Shown here: one piece after another, positions 45,301 to 54,800 of the stretch
Position numbering within the stretch: the first letter of the stretch is position 1
How the letters are laid out: each line of letters starts with the position of its first letter
DNA from: Psococerastis gibbosa
Lineage: Eukaryota > Arthropoda > Insecta > Psocodea > Psocidae
Assembly (NCBI GenBank): GCA_963971405.1
Contig: OZ020487.1
Coordinates: forward strand, 26,831,371 to 26,895,370
Direction: 5' to 3'
Length of the DNA stretch: 64,000 bases
Translations under genes and position numbers: made by a program
Notes under the pieces: model-generated
The model's database searches: none
What the model was told of the DNA's origin: nothing
The model's input: only the letters and a program-made list of their open reading frames with translations

Positions 45301-47520
45301 TCTAGCCTTTTCTAGAATACCGCTTTCAAGATAGTCAGCAAAAAAATTCCGATACAATTTAAATTTCTCGGGCTCCTTGCATAGCCTACTTTCTAATGAA
45401 AGCAGACTCTTAAGGGGTGAAAAGTTATTTTTCACTAATGGGACAGCATTTGGCTTAAAGGGTAGTCGTACCTCATTTCTGCCGTCAGCTCTACATACTG
45501 TAGTTTGTGAGTAAATATCCTCAGCCAGCTGTTCATCAGCAGAAAGTGGTATGGACTTAGGACCTTCTCCAATCTCACATAACCGCTCAACATCCTCAGT
45601 TAAATCCTGGTCTACACTTAGACCTAAAAGTGACACGGAAGCTTCGTCAGCAGTCGTACTTCCCAGTAGCACGTAACCCAACTGAGTCCACTGCGCCGTT
45701 AGCCCACCCAACCTGAGTAGAGGCTTGGAATCGCTTAAAATAGAGGAGTAGACTCTGGCTCCCAGTAGAATGTCTACGTTAGCAGGTTTATAAAAAAGGG
45801 GATCAGCCAAGGCTATATCACCTAAATGGCCACTTATATCAGAAGTGACGGGTCGAGAAGGAAGATTCCCGCAGATTTGGGGAAGAACCAAAGCCTCAAT
45901 CTTTTGCTTAAAATGGGGATTAACAGTTGATTCAATGGTAAAGATAACCCTTCCTTTGGTCTTAGTTGTTCCGGCAATACCTCGAATGAGAGTTTTGTCG
46001 TAAAACCGCTTGCAACCAAGTTGTGAAGCAGCCTTTTCTGTTATAAAACTAAGATGGCTTCCATTGTCAATTACAGTACGCATTGAAAACCCATGAATAG
46101 TGACTACAGCCGTAGCCAATAGAGCCTGTGGACCGGATGCCACCAATGCACTAGCTGGCTCCTCATAAGTTGTAGGAGTCTGGCGGTGCCCTAAAGAGGT
46201 ACTATTGTTAGTAGGCCTTTGCTTTCGGTCCAAAGTAGAAGAACCGCCTTTGCGGCACAATAGACTATTGTGCTGATTATCTCCATCAGAGCAATTTCGA
46301 CACAAAAATTCAACAGGGCATTCAGCGGCCGAATGCTGAGTGCTGTTGAGGCATTTTGCACACAATTTTATTTCTAAAGCTTTTTCCCATCGTTTGGGAA
46401 CAGTCAGCTTCAAAAGTTGCTGACACCGGTATGCAGGATGGGACCCGTTGCAAACCGGGCATTTCTTGCTGATTGGACGCACTGCTTTACGAGCATTGGC
46501 AGAGTCCGCAGTGTCCACCAAAAGAGCTGATTTAGGCTTGAAAGTGCTTAGGCTAGCTTTCAAAGGTTTGGCTATAACCTTATCTAGGTCCGAAGCTTGT
46601 ACCTTTGCCTGTAAAAATTTTATTAGGTCATGTACGTTGCATAACGCCTTAATATCTTTAAGTTGATGGTCAAATGCCCTACGGGTTTGAACATCAATTT
46701 TAGCGTAGAGCGCTTGAAAGAAGACAAATTCCGTTAAATCTGTAATTTGCATTTTATCTAATGCGCTAATTGAATTCCGATAAATCTGAATTAAATTGCT
46801 TAAATCAGAGCTGCTCCGCCCAGACGCAAGGGGAGAGCAATTGAGCATGTTGCTGACCATGGTCGATGCCTTAAGCCTTTTATTTTCAAAATGCGATTTT
46901 AAACAATTCAATGCCAAAGCGTAATTCGCATCGCATATTGGCAAGAACTCACTGATTAAGGCTTTGGCGTCATGCCCTAAGCTGCTTATAAGGTAATGGA
47001 ATTTAACGGTAGGTGTCCAAGACGCACTACTGTTGACTAAGCTGTCAAAAACTGCATACCACATGTCGAAATTGTGGCTTTCAAGAGTAGGGATTTCAAT
47101 TGGCTTTAACAAGTTTGGGCCTAAGCCACAAACAGGGCCGGAACAGTTGGACACTGTTCCCTTATCCATGCCATCAATGGCCAAAATCTGCACTTCATCA
47201 CAAAGACAATAAAATTCCTCACGCTCCGCTTCAACCGATATGCGGCTGGAGGTGGAACTTCCGGAATTGATATCCATCAGTTCAGACTCTATAGATTCGA
47301 ATTGAGTGACCAATCCTTCAGCACGCTGAGATTTGATCTTTAGAGCTCCGGGCGTGAGAGATGTGGTGCATTTTAAATATGCTAAAATTGACTTAACGTC
47401 ATTAATAATCATTGACCGTTTGTCAAGCAAAATTTGTAGCCTACTACAATTAGACGCATCAGGGTCACTTCTAACGGTTCGCCTTCTTGTCGGTGCCATT
47501 TCCGCAATAAATGAACCCAC
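42316..47520 (-). CDS. Bel/Pao Gag-Pol polyprotein
   Basis: 1,734 codons uninterrupted. In order: N-terminal coiled Gag-like region, DUF1759-like Gag domain (IEIPTLESHNFDMWYAVFD, about 141), two cysteine knuckles (CPVCNGSHPAYRC; CAKC...HSAAEC), aspartic protease (VIDNGSHLSFIT, about 490), reverse transcriptase (about 730-960), Bel/Pao-type RNase H (FSDSSSTGYG, FCTDSTIVLSWL, NGADPASRG), integrase with a zinc-binding H2C2 segment and the catalytic acids in GCDLSGP (about 1437), YTDNATNF (about 1501) and GVCERL (about 1553), then a DUF5641-like C-terminal domain (KGEDTPPLEWPLAIVEEVY). The RT box that normally reads YVDD is YVED at 885-888, replacing the first catalytic Asp. A second Met (Met8) could also be the start. 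No env-like ORF. Confidence 0.93.
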   Translation of the reverse strand: MGSFIAEMAPTRRRTVRSDPDASNCSRLQILLDKRSMIINDVKSILAYLKCTTSLTPGALKIKSQRAEGLVTQFESIESELMDINSGSSTSSRISVEAEREEFYCLCDEVQILAIDGMDKGTVSNCSGPVCGLGPNLLKPIEIPTLESHNFDMWYAVFDSLVNSSASWTPTVKFHYLISSLGHDAKALISEFLPICDANYALALNCLKSHFENKRLKASTMVSNMLNCSPLASGRSSSDLSNLIQIYRNSISALDKMQITDLTEFVFFQALYAKIDVQTRRAFDHQLKDIKALCNVHDLIKFLQAKVQASDLDKVIAKPLKASLSTFKPKSALLVDTADSANARKAVRPISKKCPVCNGSHPAYRCQQLLKLTVPKRWEKALEIKLCAKCLNSTQHSAAECPVEFLCRNCSDGDNQHNSLLCRKGGSSTLDRKQRPTNNSTSLGHRQTPTTYEEPASALVASGPQALLATAVVTIHGFSMRTVIDNGSHLSFITEKAASQLGCKRFYDKTLIRGIAGTTKTKGRVIFTIESTVNPHFKQKIEALVLPQICGNLPSRPVTSDISGHLGDIALADPLFYKPANVDILLGARVYSSILSDSKPLLRLGGLTAQWTQLGYVLLGSTTADEASVSLLGLSVDQDLTEDVERLCEIGEGPKSIPLSADEQLAEDIYSQTTVCRADGRNEVRLPFKPNAVPLVKNNFSPLKSLLSLESRLCKEPEKFKLYRNFFADYLESGILEKARTVSKYMLPHHSVIKRSSSCTRLRPVMNASCLDKNGNSLNPQLLTGPALQTDICDELLSFKERSVGLIPDIRKMYNQVVIAPADRCYQHILWRPAPDGGSEELEFTRVLFSMAPSAFLAQRTIKQFIADESVNFRRGTNISLTQLYVEDLITSLDGSDDEIRFAVNDLLRKGGFELQKFGSSHHSLLFNLPRDQCEDTDLHGKKAVIKVFGLFWTSAKDIFMYRVTEFNYVYTKRGVLSFIACRYDIMGLLATFTGKTRHFLCKLWEIGIDWDAVFDENLRKEWQILMDGLPFLQELGLRIPRLIDCFGCPKLELYCFSDSSSTGYGVAIYICCVYEGHATMTLMRAKGRTMPAKFKSRLTVSKTELQAADLLVNIYRCMNFLNELPMQRTYFCTDSTIVLSWLRLGVTKLKLFLANCIPIILSKAKIEDWRFIGSQFNGADPASRGLGPEQLLNCSQWWSGPPFLSQVPSIWPEAPPFCDEIPDLKAEKTVTLLSSSHEGGDDFEKLFVVRFSSLTRLNRVFAWILRFVWNSRAKRTANVPLKGPLGVNEVKNALHSCIILIQKRAYPYIYEGKQMPRQLGGLTPYVDKETNLVRVGGRLSQAPLSFEAKHPLLLPSQSHLSMLIVRYAHLITLHGGPLLMRSFIQERYWILGIGRLIKSNRCLVCFRLKAKPSEPMMADLPKLRFSTVRPFLISGCDLSGPHLVHEAARPRAKVIKVWVALFTCLSTRASHLEVVQDLSTDAFVAALDRMMSRRGLVQTLYTDNATNFRGSARKFDEIYKFLLANGNEIEKLMCTRNIKFSFVPPVSPWKNGVCERLIGLFKSHLVRVTANIRLTFTEFTTLVVRIEAVLNSRPLHPLSISPSDEVLTSGHFLIGSPLLSSIGLDSSAVQLNRLSRWQVVTSCLRRFWRQWRNVYLQTLIARSKWDKQVPNLEKGMLVYIKGEDTPPLEWPLAIVEEVYPHSDGTVRVARVRLPNSGALLRPVNKLLSLQFEK

Positions 47521-48067
47521 AATTCACAAAAGGGAACCTAACGGGACAGGCTATACTCGATCCCCTATTTGCACAACACAATGACTATGACACCATAAAT
47601 TGACCCAAATGTCAGTTCAATAATAGAAACCGTATAGTATCGGTACCATGTAATGGTGTCTTAACAATAAAGACCGTAAAACCTGCCAATTCCAAAAAAA
47701 TCCCCCTAAAAGTATCTATTGAAAGAGGGTGACGAGAAGGTCAGATCCAGGTACCAGTCCTTGGGTAGTAATATCCCCACGACCAATATAACGGTTACCG
47801 TTATACCATGCTCTATAACATAGGCTACTACAGATTCTAATAGGCTCAATGCCAATAATTAAATATAAAATTATAATAAAATATAATATTGTATTATATC
47901 GTAATGCCTACGAAAATAATAATATATCAACCTTATCTAAGAGCTGATAGTTGCGAATTGTTGCGCCAGGTATGTAAATGCAGAACTGGACAATAGCATA
48001 AAACAATCGGGGCTAGAAGTAAGGTGTAAAAAGACAAAAGAAAGAACTATTCAGATCGTAGGACCGA
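47521..48067 (-). other. Bel/Pao 5' leader
   Basis: Noncoding leader between primer site and gag start, AT-rich near 47860-47930. A packaging signal would be expected here but cannot be recognised by eye. Confidence 0.6.
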
Positions 48068-48084
48068 TCCGGCTCGAAGGACCA
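48068..48084 (-). promoter_or_regulatory. Primer binding site, tRNA-Tyr
   Basis: The minus strand TGGTCCTTCGAGCCGGA begins one base inside the 5' LTR edge. It is complementary to the 3' end of a metazoan tRNA-Tyr including CCA (acceptor strand ...TCGAAGGACCA, recalled from memory). It would prime minus-strand DNA synthesis. Confidence 0.8.
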
Positions 48085-48085
48085 A

Positions 48086-48719
48086 TGTGGTTTTCTGCGA
48101 TAGCTCAGTACAATAAAATAAGTACCTAACTCACAACAGGGGCGTATCCTAATAAGCTAATAACTAAGAACTCCAAATTACGCTCCTGAAGGTTTAGGTA
48201 CCTATGAAATGAGAGTGGACTGTATGAAAATAATTATGAATTGGTAAGAAAATAAGAGAATAAGCCTACCGTACTCTGCTTACTCGGTGGTGAAGGTGTA
48301 GTACAGTAGGTAGACCTATTATAAAATGTAATGTATAGTGTGGTGCTGTAAAGTGTCTGGGTGTATGTGTTTTGAGTGAATAGGCTACGCTACTTATCTA
48401 CTACCGGAGTCCGTGGCTTGCAAAGTATCCGCAGGAATCTCGGCAGGGGCGAGCACAATAAACACTGTTTAATATAAAGAATAATAACACAAACAAGAAA
48501 ACACTACAACCACAACTATAATAAATTAATGTAAATAACAATAGGTATATAATTAAATAAATATACAACCTATTGGAGCCGATACAATATTGAGACTGAA
48601 TTCACTAACTGTAAAATGCGGGGATGAGTACTTGTGTACCTACCCGATTTAGGGTAAGGTACCTGCGACAACAACCCGCAACTATATTTAGCTTGTGCAA
48701 TGCGAGGCATTCACGGACA
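48086..48719 (-). repeat. Bel/Pao 5' LTR
   Basis: 634 bp, starting TGTCCGTGAATGCC and ending AAAACCACA on the minus strand. It should carry the promoter and poly(A) site. No convincing TATA box was singled out. Confidence 0.92.
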
Positions 48720-48724
48720 CCGTG
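48720..48724 (-). repeat. Bel/Pao target-site duplication, right
   Basis: CCGTG, identical to 41440-41444. Confidence 0.9.
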
Positions 48725-51258
48725 ATTATTCTGAGTGCACTATTTTGTGTGAGTTCTAACTTGGATGTTGTGCTCGCACTTGCCGTTATAGTTGCTTCAC
48801 TTCCATAGTCAATGATAGGGCGGATGTAGGTCTTGTACGTGGAGATCAGCACATCTTGAGTGGCTCCCCATTTGGTGGCTGTTAGTCGTTTCAAGAGGCG
48901 ACATCTCTTAGATGCTTTCTCCGCAGCATTGTCAATATGGGGCTTCCACGACATTTTTTTGTCGATCGATACGCCGAGGTACTTTGATATGTCTTGTTTC
49001 TCTAGGTTTATTCCCTTATAAGCCAAAGCTATCTCCGGTTGCCTGGTTGATAGGCTAAGTACCTGGTAGACTGTTTTTTCCGTATTGACAGTGAGACAAT
49101 TTTCGTCAGCCCACTTTTCAAGATTCAAGAGTGTTGTGTTGAGAATTGTTTCCAGGCTCTTTATGTTACTGCTGGACGCCCAGATGAGTAGATCGTCTGC
49201 ATATAGTAGTGATTCAACCCCAGGAGTCTTTCGAGTGGCCTCTAGTACGTCGTTTATCATTAAATTGAAGAGTTGGCAGCTAATAACAGCACCTTGTGCT
49301 AGGCCCTGTCGCTGCAGTCGGAATTTGGACGTGCGGTTATTAAGTCTAACTCTAAGGTGTCGTTCCCCTAGGAATGATTTTGTCCAGGAAAGCAGTTTTC
49401 CGGCTATCCCGCATTTGACCATCTTGTGTAGGAGCATATCTCGCCATACTGTGTCATAGGCTGCCTTTAGGTCCACTAAGATCGCTACAGTGGACATTTT
49501 TCTGTGGAATGCGTCCTTGACGTGCTGTGTGAACGTTACTACTTGGTCCATAGTGCACCTATGTTTCCGAAAGCCAGCCTGGGCGTCGTCTATGCATCCT
49601 AAGCGGTTAGTTGCACGCACTAGGCGGTTTAGTACCATTCTTTCCGCTACTTTACACATGGAGCTTGTTAGTGATATTGGGCGGTAGCTATCTAAGTTCC
49701 GCGGATCTTTCCCTTTCTTAAGGGTTGGGACTACCTCACTTTTTCTCCACTGGCTCGGAATTCTGGTATTCCATGTTAGGTTTACTAGTTTCAGGAGCAC
49801 GGACTTAGCTTTATCGCCTAGGTTTACCATCATTTCTGGGAATATCCCGTCGATGCCGGCTGCTTTCTTTTTCTTGCTTTGTCGGAGGGCTTCCTCTAGT
49901 TCCGAAAATGTGAAGTCATTCATGCATATTGCGCTCATGTCTTCGTCCTGGCATTGGGGAGGTGGAGCTTTCAAGAGCTTCGTCTTTAAGTTTTTATGTG
50001 TCTTTATATGGCTCACTCTCACATAGTGTTTGCATAATGCTTCTGCAATCTGCTTGTGGCAAGTCAGGTCTTTGTTAACACCTCGAATTGGTAGTTGTTG
50101 TTGCCTATTTGAGTCGTTGTTTAAGTTCGAAACAAATCGGTGGGCTTTGACTCCATCCTTCCGGAAGTCGAGTGTACTAAGAAAATTTTTGAAAGCCTTG
50201 CGTTTTCCCGTTTTAATAGCTTGTGTTAGAATGGCTTGTTTTTTGCGGAGGTCTACACAGTCTTGTGGTGTCTTCGATACTTCCGCTTTGCGTCTCGCCT
50301 TGTTTCTTGTCGTCTTCAGTTTTTCCAGGGTGGGGTTCCAGAAGGGCCTGTATACCTTTACCTGGCCTCTGGGGATACATTCTTTCGCACAGCGCAGAAC
50401 GACTTCCGTTATATCCTTCGCTGCGATTTCTACGCTTGTCACGTTTATATCGGCTAGCTCCTCATTTGTGCGTTGGTAGTACTTGGCCCAGTTAGCTTTT
50501 TTGAAATTCCATCTGGGCAGTCTGTTTAGCATACGCTTTCCTTTTCCGAGTTTGCAGGAAATTTCGAGTGCTCGATGCCCACATCCTGCAGCATCGTCTA
50601 GCAGTGTGACTTTTGTCTTCCCTGTTATATGCGGATGGGTGATTACCAGGTCAGGTCTTGTTTGGCTGCCAGTGAAGGACAGGAAGGTGGGTGGAGTGTG
50701 TATTACATCCAGCAAGTTGTCATCCAGGAAGTTCTCCAGGTTTTTTCCTGGTCGAGTAGTTCTTGAGTATCCCCATCTGGTGGAGGGGCTGTTGAAATCA
50801 CCAATGATAATGCTATTCGGTTCAAGCCGTTGTTCAAGGGTATGCAGTATAGGGACGTTCTCAGGGGGGTTGTAGAGGAAGAAGAGTGTAGCGCGTTTTG
50901 TGTTTTTCCACACTTCCACTTGTATTAGTTCTAGTTTGTCACAGTCTTCCATCTCATGGATGATATTAACTTTGCTAATGATGTCAGTCCTTATTCCCAC
51001 TAAGATTCCTGATGCTACTTGGCGGTTTCTTTTCAATACGTGGCTTGAATAGCCGGTCAAAGAATATAATTCGGGTGTATCTGTAGCAGCACCCGCCTCT
51101 GCTATAGCATATATATCGGCGCCTTGTTTAATGACGCTTCGTTTAAACTCTAGAAATTTGCTGTTGCTTAGACCTCCGGCGTTCCAGAAGATGATTCGGA
51201 GGTCCGTGTCCAGGCCCTGAGAAGGGCCGGTTTTTCTGACGGGGATTCGCAAGTTCAT
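48720..51258 (-). CDS. Non-LTR ORF, 5' part: endonuclease and reverse transcriptase
   Basis: Starts MNLRIPVRK. An apurinic-type endonuclease covers about residues 20-240 (IIFWNAGGLS, IIIGDFNSPSTRWGY, RPDLVITHP, GHRALEIS). The RT covers about 420-780 (KKKKAAGIDGIFPEMM, DSYRPISLTSSMCKVAERMV, VAILVDLKAAYDTVW, LAQGAVIS and catalytic YADDLLIWA), then thumb YLGVSIDKKMSWKPHID and IIDYGSE. The usual PQG is AQG. The ORF runs about 12 codons into the Bel/Pao LTR by chance and stops at 48688. A 50-codon frame from about 51288 overlaps the start in another frame and could be an upstream ORF or the end of a lost ORF1. Confidence 0.88.
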
Positions 51259-51350
51259 GGTCAGGCGCGTGGTGCGGCGAATCGCTGTTGCTCATTTAGC
51301 GTTACCCAGGAGACACGTGTGGCGGTTTGCCACGGACGCGAGCAACTTTG

Positions 51351-51362
51351 TCTACGATACTT
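51351..51362 (-). repeat. Target-site duplication of the non-LTR element (5' side)
   Basis: TCTACGATACTT, identical to 40231-40242. It abuts the 5' end of the element. Confidence 0.85.
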
Positions 51363-51590
51363 GAAAATTATTATCGCAGCTACTATATGCTATAGTTTAT
51401 TCCTTCTTAATACTTCGCAAGGCTATAATTTATTAACTAAGTATTTTAAGTAATGTAATTATGTACGTATTGAGAGCTGCTTTTTAGGCCTGTACCTACC
51501 CACTTTACCTCAATTTCGGTGAGAAGAGCAAAATAGATGGCTCACCTGATCAGACAAGAAGGACTCCTAAGCACCATAATAGGACATGTA

Positions 51591-51800
51591 GGACATGTAG
51601 AGTAGTGGTACGGACTCTGACTTTCACCCGAAAGATTGTTGGTTCGAGTCCTACACTTCCTGCATTTTCTGGCCATGCTTTGGAGTGCATGTGAAGCAGG
51701 CGGTCCCGGGCCTTCCTAGCTGAGTGTAAGAGAGGGCTCTATAGCCCTAACTCCGCTAGGTTGGCTTAGTAATAGAACAAAAAAGTCCTTATTTATTTAT
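51591..51800 (+). repeat. tRNA-derived SINE, copy 6
   Basis: Full head, body and AGTCCTTATTTATTTA tail. The first ten bases (GGACATGTAG) are preceded by a near-copy (AGGACATGTA, 51581-51590). B-box-like GGTTCGAGTCC is intact. 51363-51580 shows nothing else. Confidence 0.87.
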
Positions 51801-54800
51801 AATAGTAGGCACAATCGAAGGCACCAATGCAAGAGGGCGATCAAGGAAGGCGTACACAGAAGACTTCAAGAAAGATATGAGATGCGGAACCTACTTGGAA
51901 CTAAAGAGAACGGTCCAAGACAGGGAGGAGGTGGAAAGATTTGCTGCAAACCAATCGCTAGATTGAAACTAAATAAGAAACCCACTATGCCCATATGGGT
52001 AAGTTCGGCAGGGCTGAAATGGGACGTCAGAATAATTAAGCCAGCGCCAATGGGGGGGGGGGGCATAAGTACCAGGAAAGTATTTTTTTATGCGGTAAGC
52101 ATAGGCTAAAGATGGGACCTGGTATTGAGTATCCAATACAAAATAATATCATGGGTGTCGTCAGTAGTATGCAGGTAGAGGTAGTCCCTATCCTAGAGGT
52201 GCAGTGTATAGTGTTAGGAATAATGTATAGTGTATAGGTACAGTGTATAGTGTATATAAGTACAGTAGTAGAAATCCAGGATAGGCGTAGGCCTGTAAAA
52301 TAGCCTTTCAGAAAGTTAGTCACAGTTGAAAGCAGGTAATAATGAGTTTACAAAAGCCACAAAAACTCATCACGGAGCTTTTGTTTGTGTCCGTGACTAC
52401 GGTAGATTGATTAATGCCAACTCATGCACGCGGTCCCCCTGTTTCGTCCATTTCAAAAACTCTGTGCCAACAGGAGGGAGGCCATTCTTTTGTTATGAAT
52501 GCTACAGCATTGTCTGCAGAGCTGAAAACATAACGCTAACTAATGTCTCATTGTCGCACGAACCGTAACTTATAGGCTAGAGTATCTAAGAGTTATTACA
52601 GGTTTACTTTATTGTCTAGCAAGGCATTTGATTATAGAGACTCGCAATGAACCGCAAATATTAGTAACTATGCAAAACGTGATTTTTAGGTTTTTGTGTG
52701 CTCTGTAAAATAAAATTATTTACACATACAGTTGATATTTGAATCATTCTAATTGATAGGCCTAAGTCTCTATGAGCTGTTATTTCGATGAACGTTTTAT
52801 ACGTGAGACAGAGACAGCTAGACAAAAATTGGCGGAATGTACTTATTGATCGCTACTAGTACACTGAAAAAATTTGAGAGATTTAGGCTACGGTTGCGAA
52901 TTTCCTAACTCCTGATGCCTCATTTTAAGTTGGTTTAGTGTCAGCAGTGTATACCATACTATATAATGCTACAATATGGTGTGAGTGCATGTTTTCTTCA
53001 TTTTTTTTGTTTGCACACAATTTTACTGCCTTACACTGTGTTAGTTACTTATCTGTACCTAAAATAGGTTAACTGTTAAGAATAGTACGTTATTCGGGGA
53101 TATACAATAGCTCGCCTAAAATAAAGTCATATTTTCATCACGTTTCATTGCATTACAACGACAGTCCAAGTTTATTCATCCTTACTATTGTATAATTGAC
53201 GATTTTACTTTATACTTTCTTGTCAATTACTTGTTGATTACTTGTATTGTATAATTTAACCGAAATATTTATTTATTTATTTATTTATTTAATTGATGAG
53301 ACATATTTAAATTTATTCGAATTTCAATTTTTCAACAATAAGTTACAGGCTTACATAAATCATAAATTGTATCACTAATGACTAAAGTAGCCTATATAAT
53401 TAAATTTAAATAAGCTAAATTTAAATTTAATTTAAAATTTACGCGGAATTAACCAGTCCAACTGTGTTTTCACGTGCTAGGGCCGGTGGAGTGTTTCAAT
53501 TAATTTGTTATGTAGATGTGTTGGTGTGTGTTACGTATGTAAATGTGTATTTGTTAGAAGAGAGTTAATAAAAAATATGTTTTTTTCTTTATGTTGATTA
53601 AAATACATTTTTATTGTTGCGGAACAATATTATATTGTACGTAGGCTAATAGACGCTATTGACGAGGTTTTCGAGGCATTGCAGGTAAATCTTCCAACCA
53701 GCCGACTCAAACAGATTTTGCTGTAAATGCAGGGTGTGTGCTTATCTGAGGGTTAGTTAACCACCCACACAGCTTCGCCTTTCACCCCATATTTGCCGTT
53801 CCACTTGAAGCAGAGTAGAAAGCTCTGTTGGTAAAAGGCTTTTCTCTTTCTCTCTGTTGTGGTTTAAAAATTTCATGGTATCACAGCTTCAAAGCAGTAT
53901 TGTCGTTAAAATTATAAAATGTTATTTAATCATTTACTATGCACCTAACTCCTTAATTATCCCCTCTGAAACTGGGTAATTTTAATGATTAGGTACGTAA
54001 ATAAATATCGTAGGCGTAATGTTTGTGAAACATCCACCCCTAGGTTATTAATAAATTAATTAATTAATTTCTGCCATATTCAGGAGAACGCAACTCCACA
54101 TGTCTTTTAAGGTTATGTACCGTACATGTATATTTCAACTGTGGAGAAAAGCATAAACTTTGATACTTATATAATTTTATGTTTTCTCCATGGAGGCAAC
54201 CGAAATGGGGAAGATATTTAGAATATCTTCGAAATCTGTTTTTATATGAAATGAGATGTCGGAATGTTACTGGGTGAATTAAGCAGAATGAAAAATCAGA
54301 AAATGTTCTTTGGGATCATTATAAACGTTGGTCTTTATTTAAATTAAGCATGAAAACACCTTTATGCTCCATAGATTATGCTTATTTTTAATTATTTATT
54401 TAATTTATTTTATTTTATTGTCTAATGGCCTACTTTACTTTCTAAGCAACCTTACATTGTCCCGAAGTAGGTTGTCTTACCATACTCCAGGTAGTCCTTT
54501 TTTGCCCATTCACTATACAAAAGTTGTGTGCAGTACCTACCTAACTAAAACTAAAATAGTAAAAACAACCCGGAATTGCCCAATAGGAACTTAAAAATAC
54601 AATATATACTCTTGTGTGGAAAAATATGGGCTCAGTAGGCTTACCTATCGAAATCTACGAAGATTGGTACCCTATTATATTCTTTATTAGCAGTGCACAT
54701 TTAATTAAGCCAACTGGACTGGTTCATAATTTAAAAAAATTAAACGTTCAAAATTAATATAAAAAAAGCTTAAGTATTAATCATTTCAATATAGGTACTC

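Larger units (their letters stand above)
41445..48719 (-). mobile_element. Bel/Pao LTR retrotransposon, full length
   Basis: 7,275 bp with two 634-bp LTRs (TG...CA), 5-bp duplication CCGTG, tRNA primer site, 565-bp leader and a single gag-pol ORF. The LTRs look identical by eye, which means a recent insertion. It is inserted in the same orientation as, and within, the coding region of the non-LTR element. Confidence 0.93.
40243..51350 (-). mobile_element. Non-LTR retrotransposon (I/Ingi-like group), split by Bel/Pao
   Basis: Flanked by the 12-bp duplication TCTACGATACTT. Without the insert it is about 3.8 kb: a short 5' segment (51350-51259), one long ORF and a (TAAG)n tail that starts at the stop codon. 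No ORF1 is seen, so either the family has one ORF or this copy is 5'-truncated just before it. Order endonuclease-RT-RNase H-zinc knuckle places it in the RNase H-bearing I-type group. A tiny truncated relative lies at 26280-26397. Confidence 0.85.

Noticed and set aside
41445..48719. Bel/Pao element as an endogenous retrovirus with envelope gene
   Set aside because: No env-like ORF follows the integrase. The ORF order, 5-bp duplication and RNase H type fit a Bel/Pao retrotransposon.
50030..50875. Plus-strand frames of up to 149 codons at 50.0-50.9 kb
   Set aside because: They are antisense to the endonuclease-RT ORF, with no family motifs. Similar shadows oppose the Bel/Pao ORF.
52326..52568. 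Possible transposase fragment (minus strand reads FEMDETG near 52455)
   Set aside because: MDETG recalls Pogo-like transposases, but nothing around it matches and a stop follows shortly. Too little to call.
53640..53690. Mini-exon reading IDAIDEVFEALQ before GTAAAT
   Set aside because: Only about 40 bp, with a weak acceptor and no partner exon found. Likely chance.
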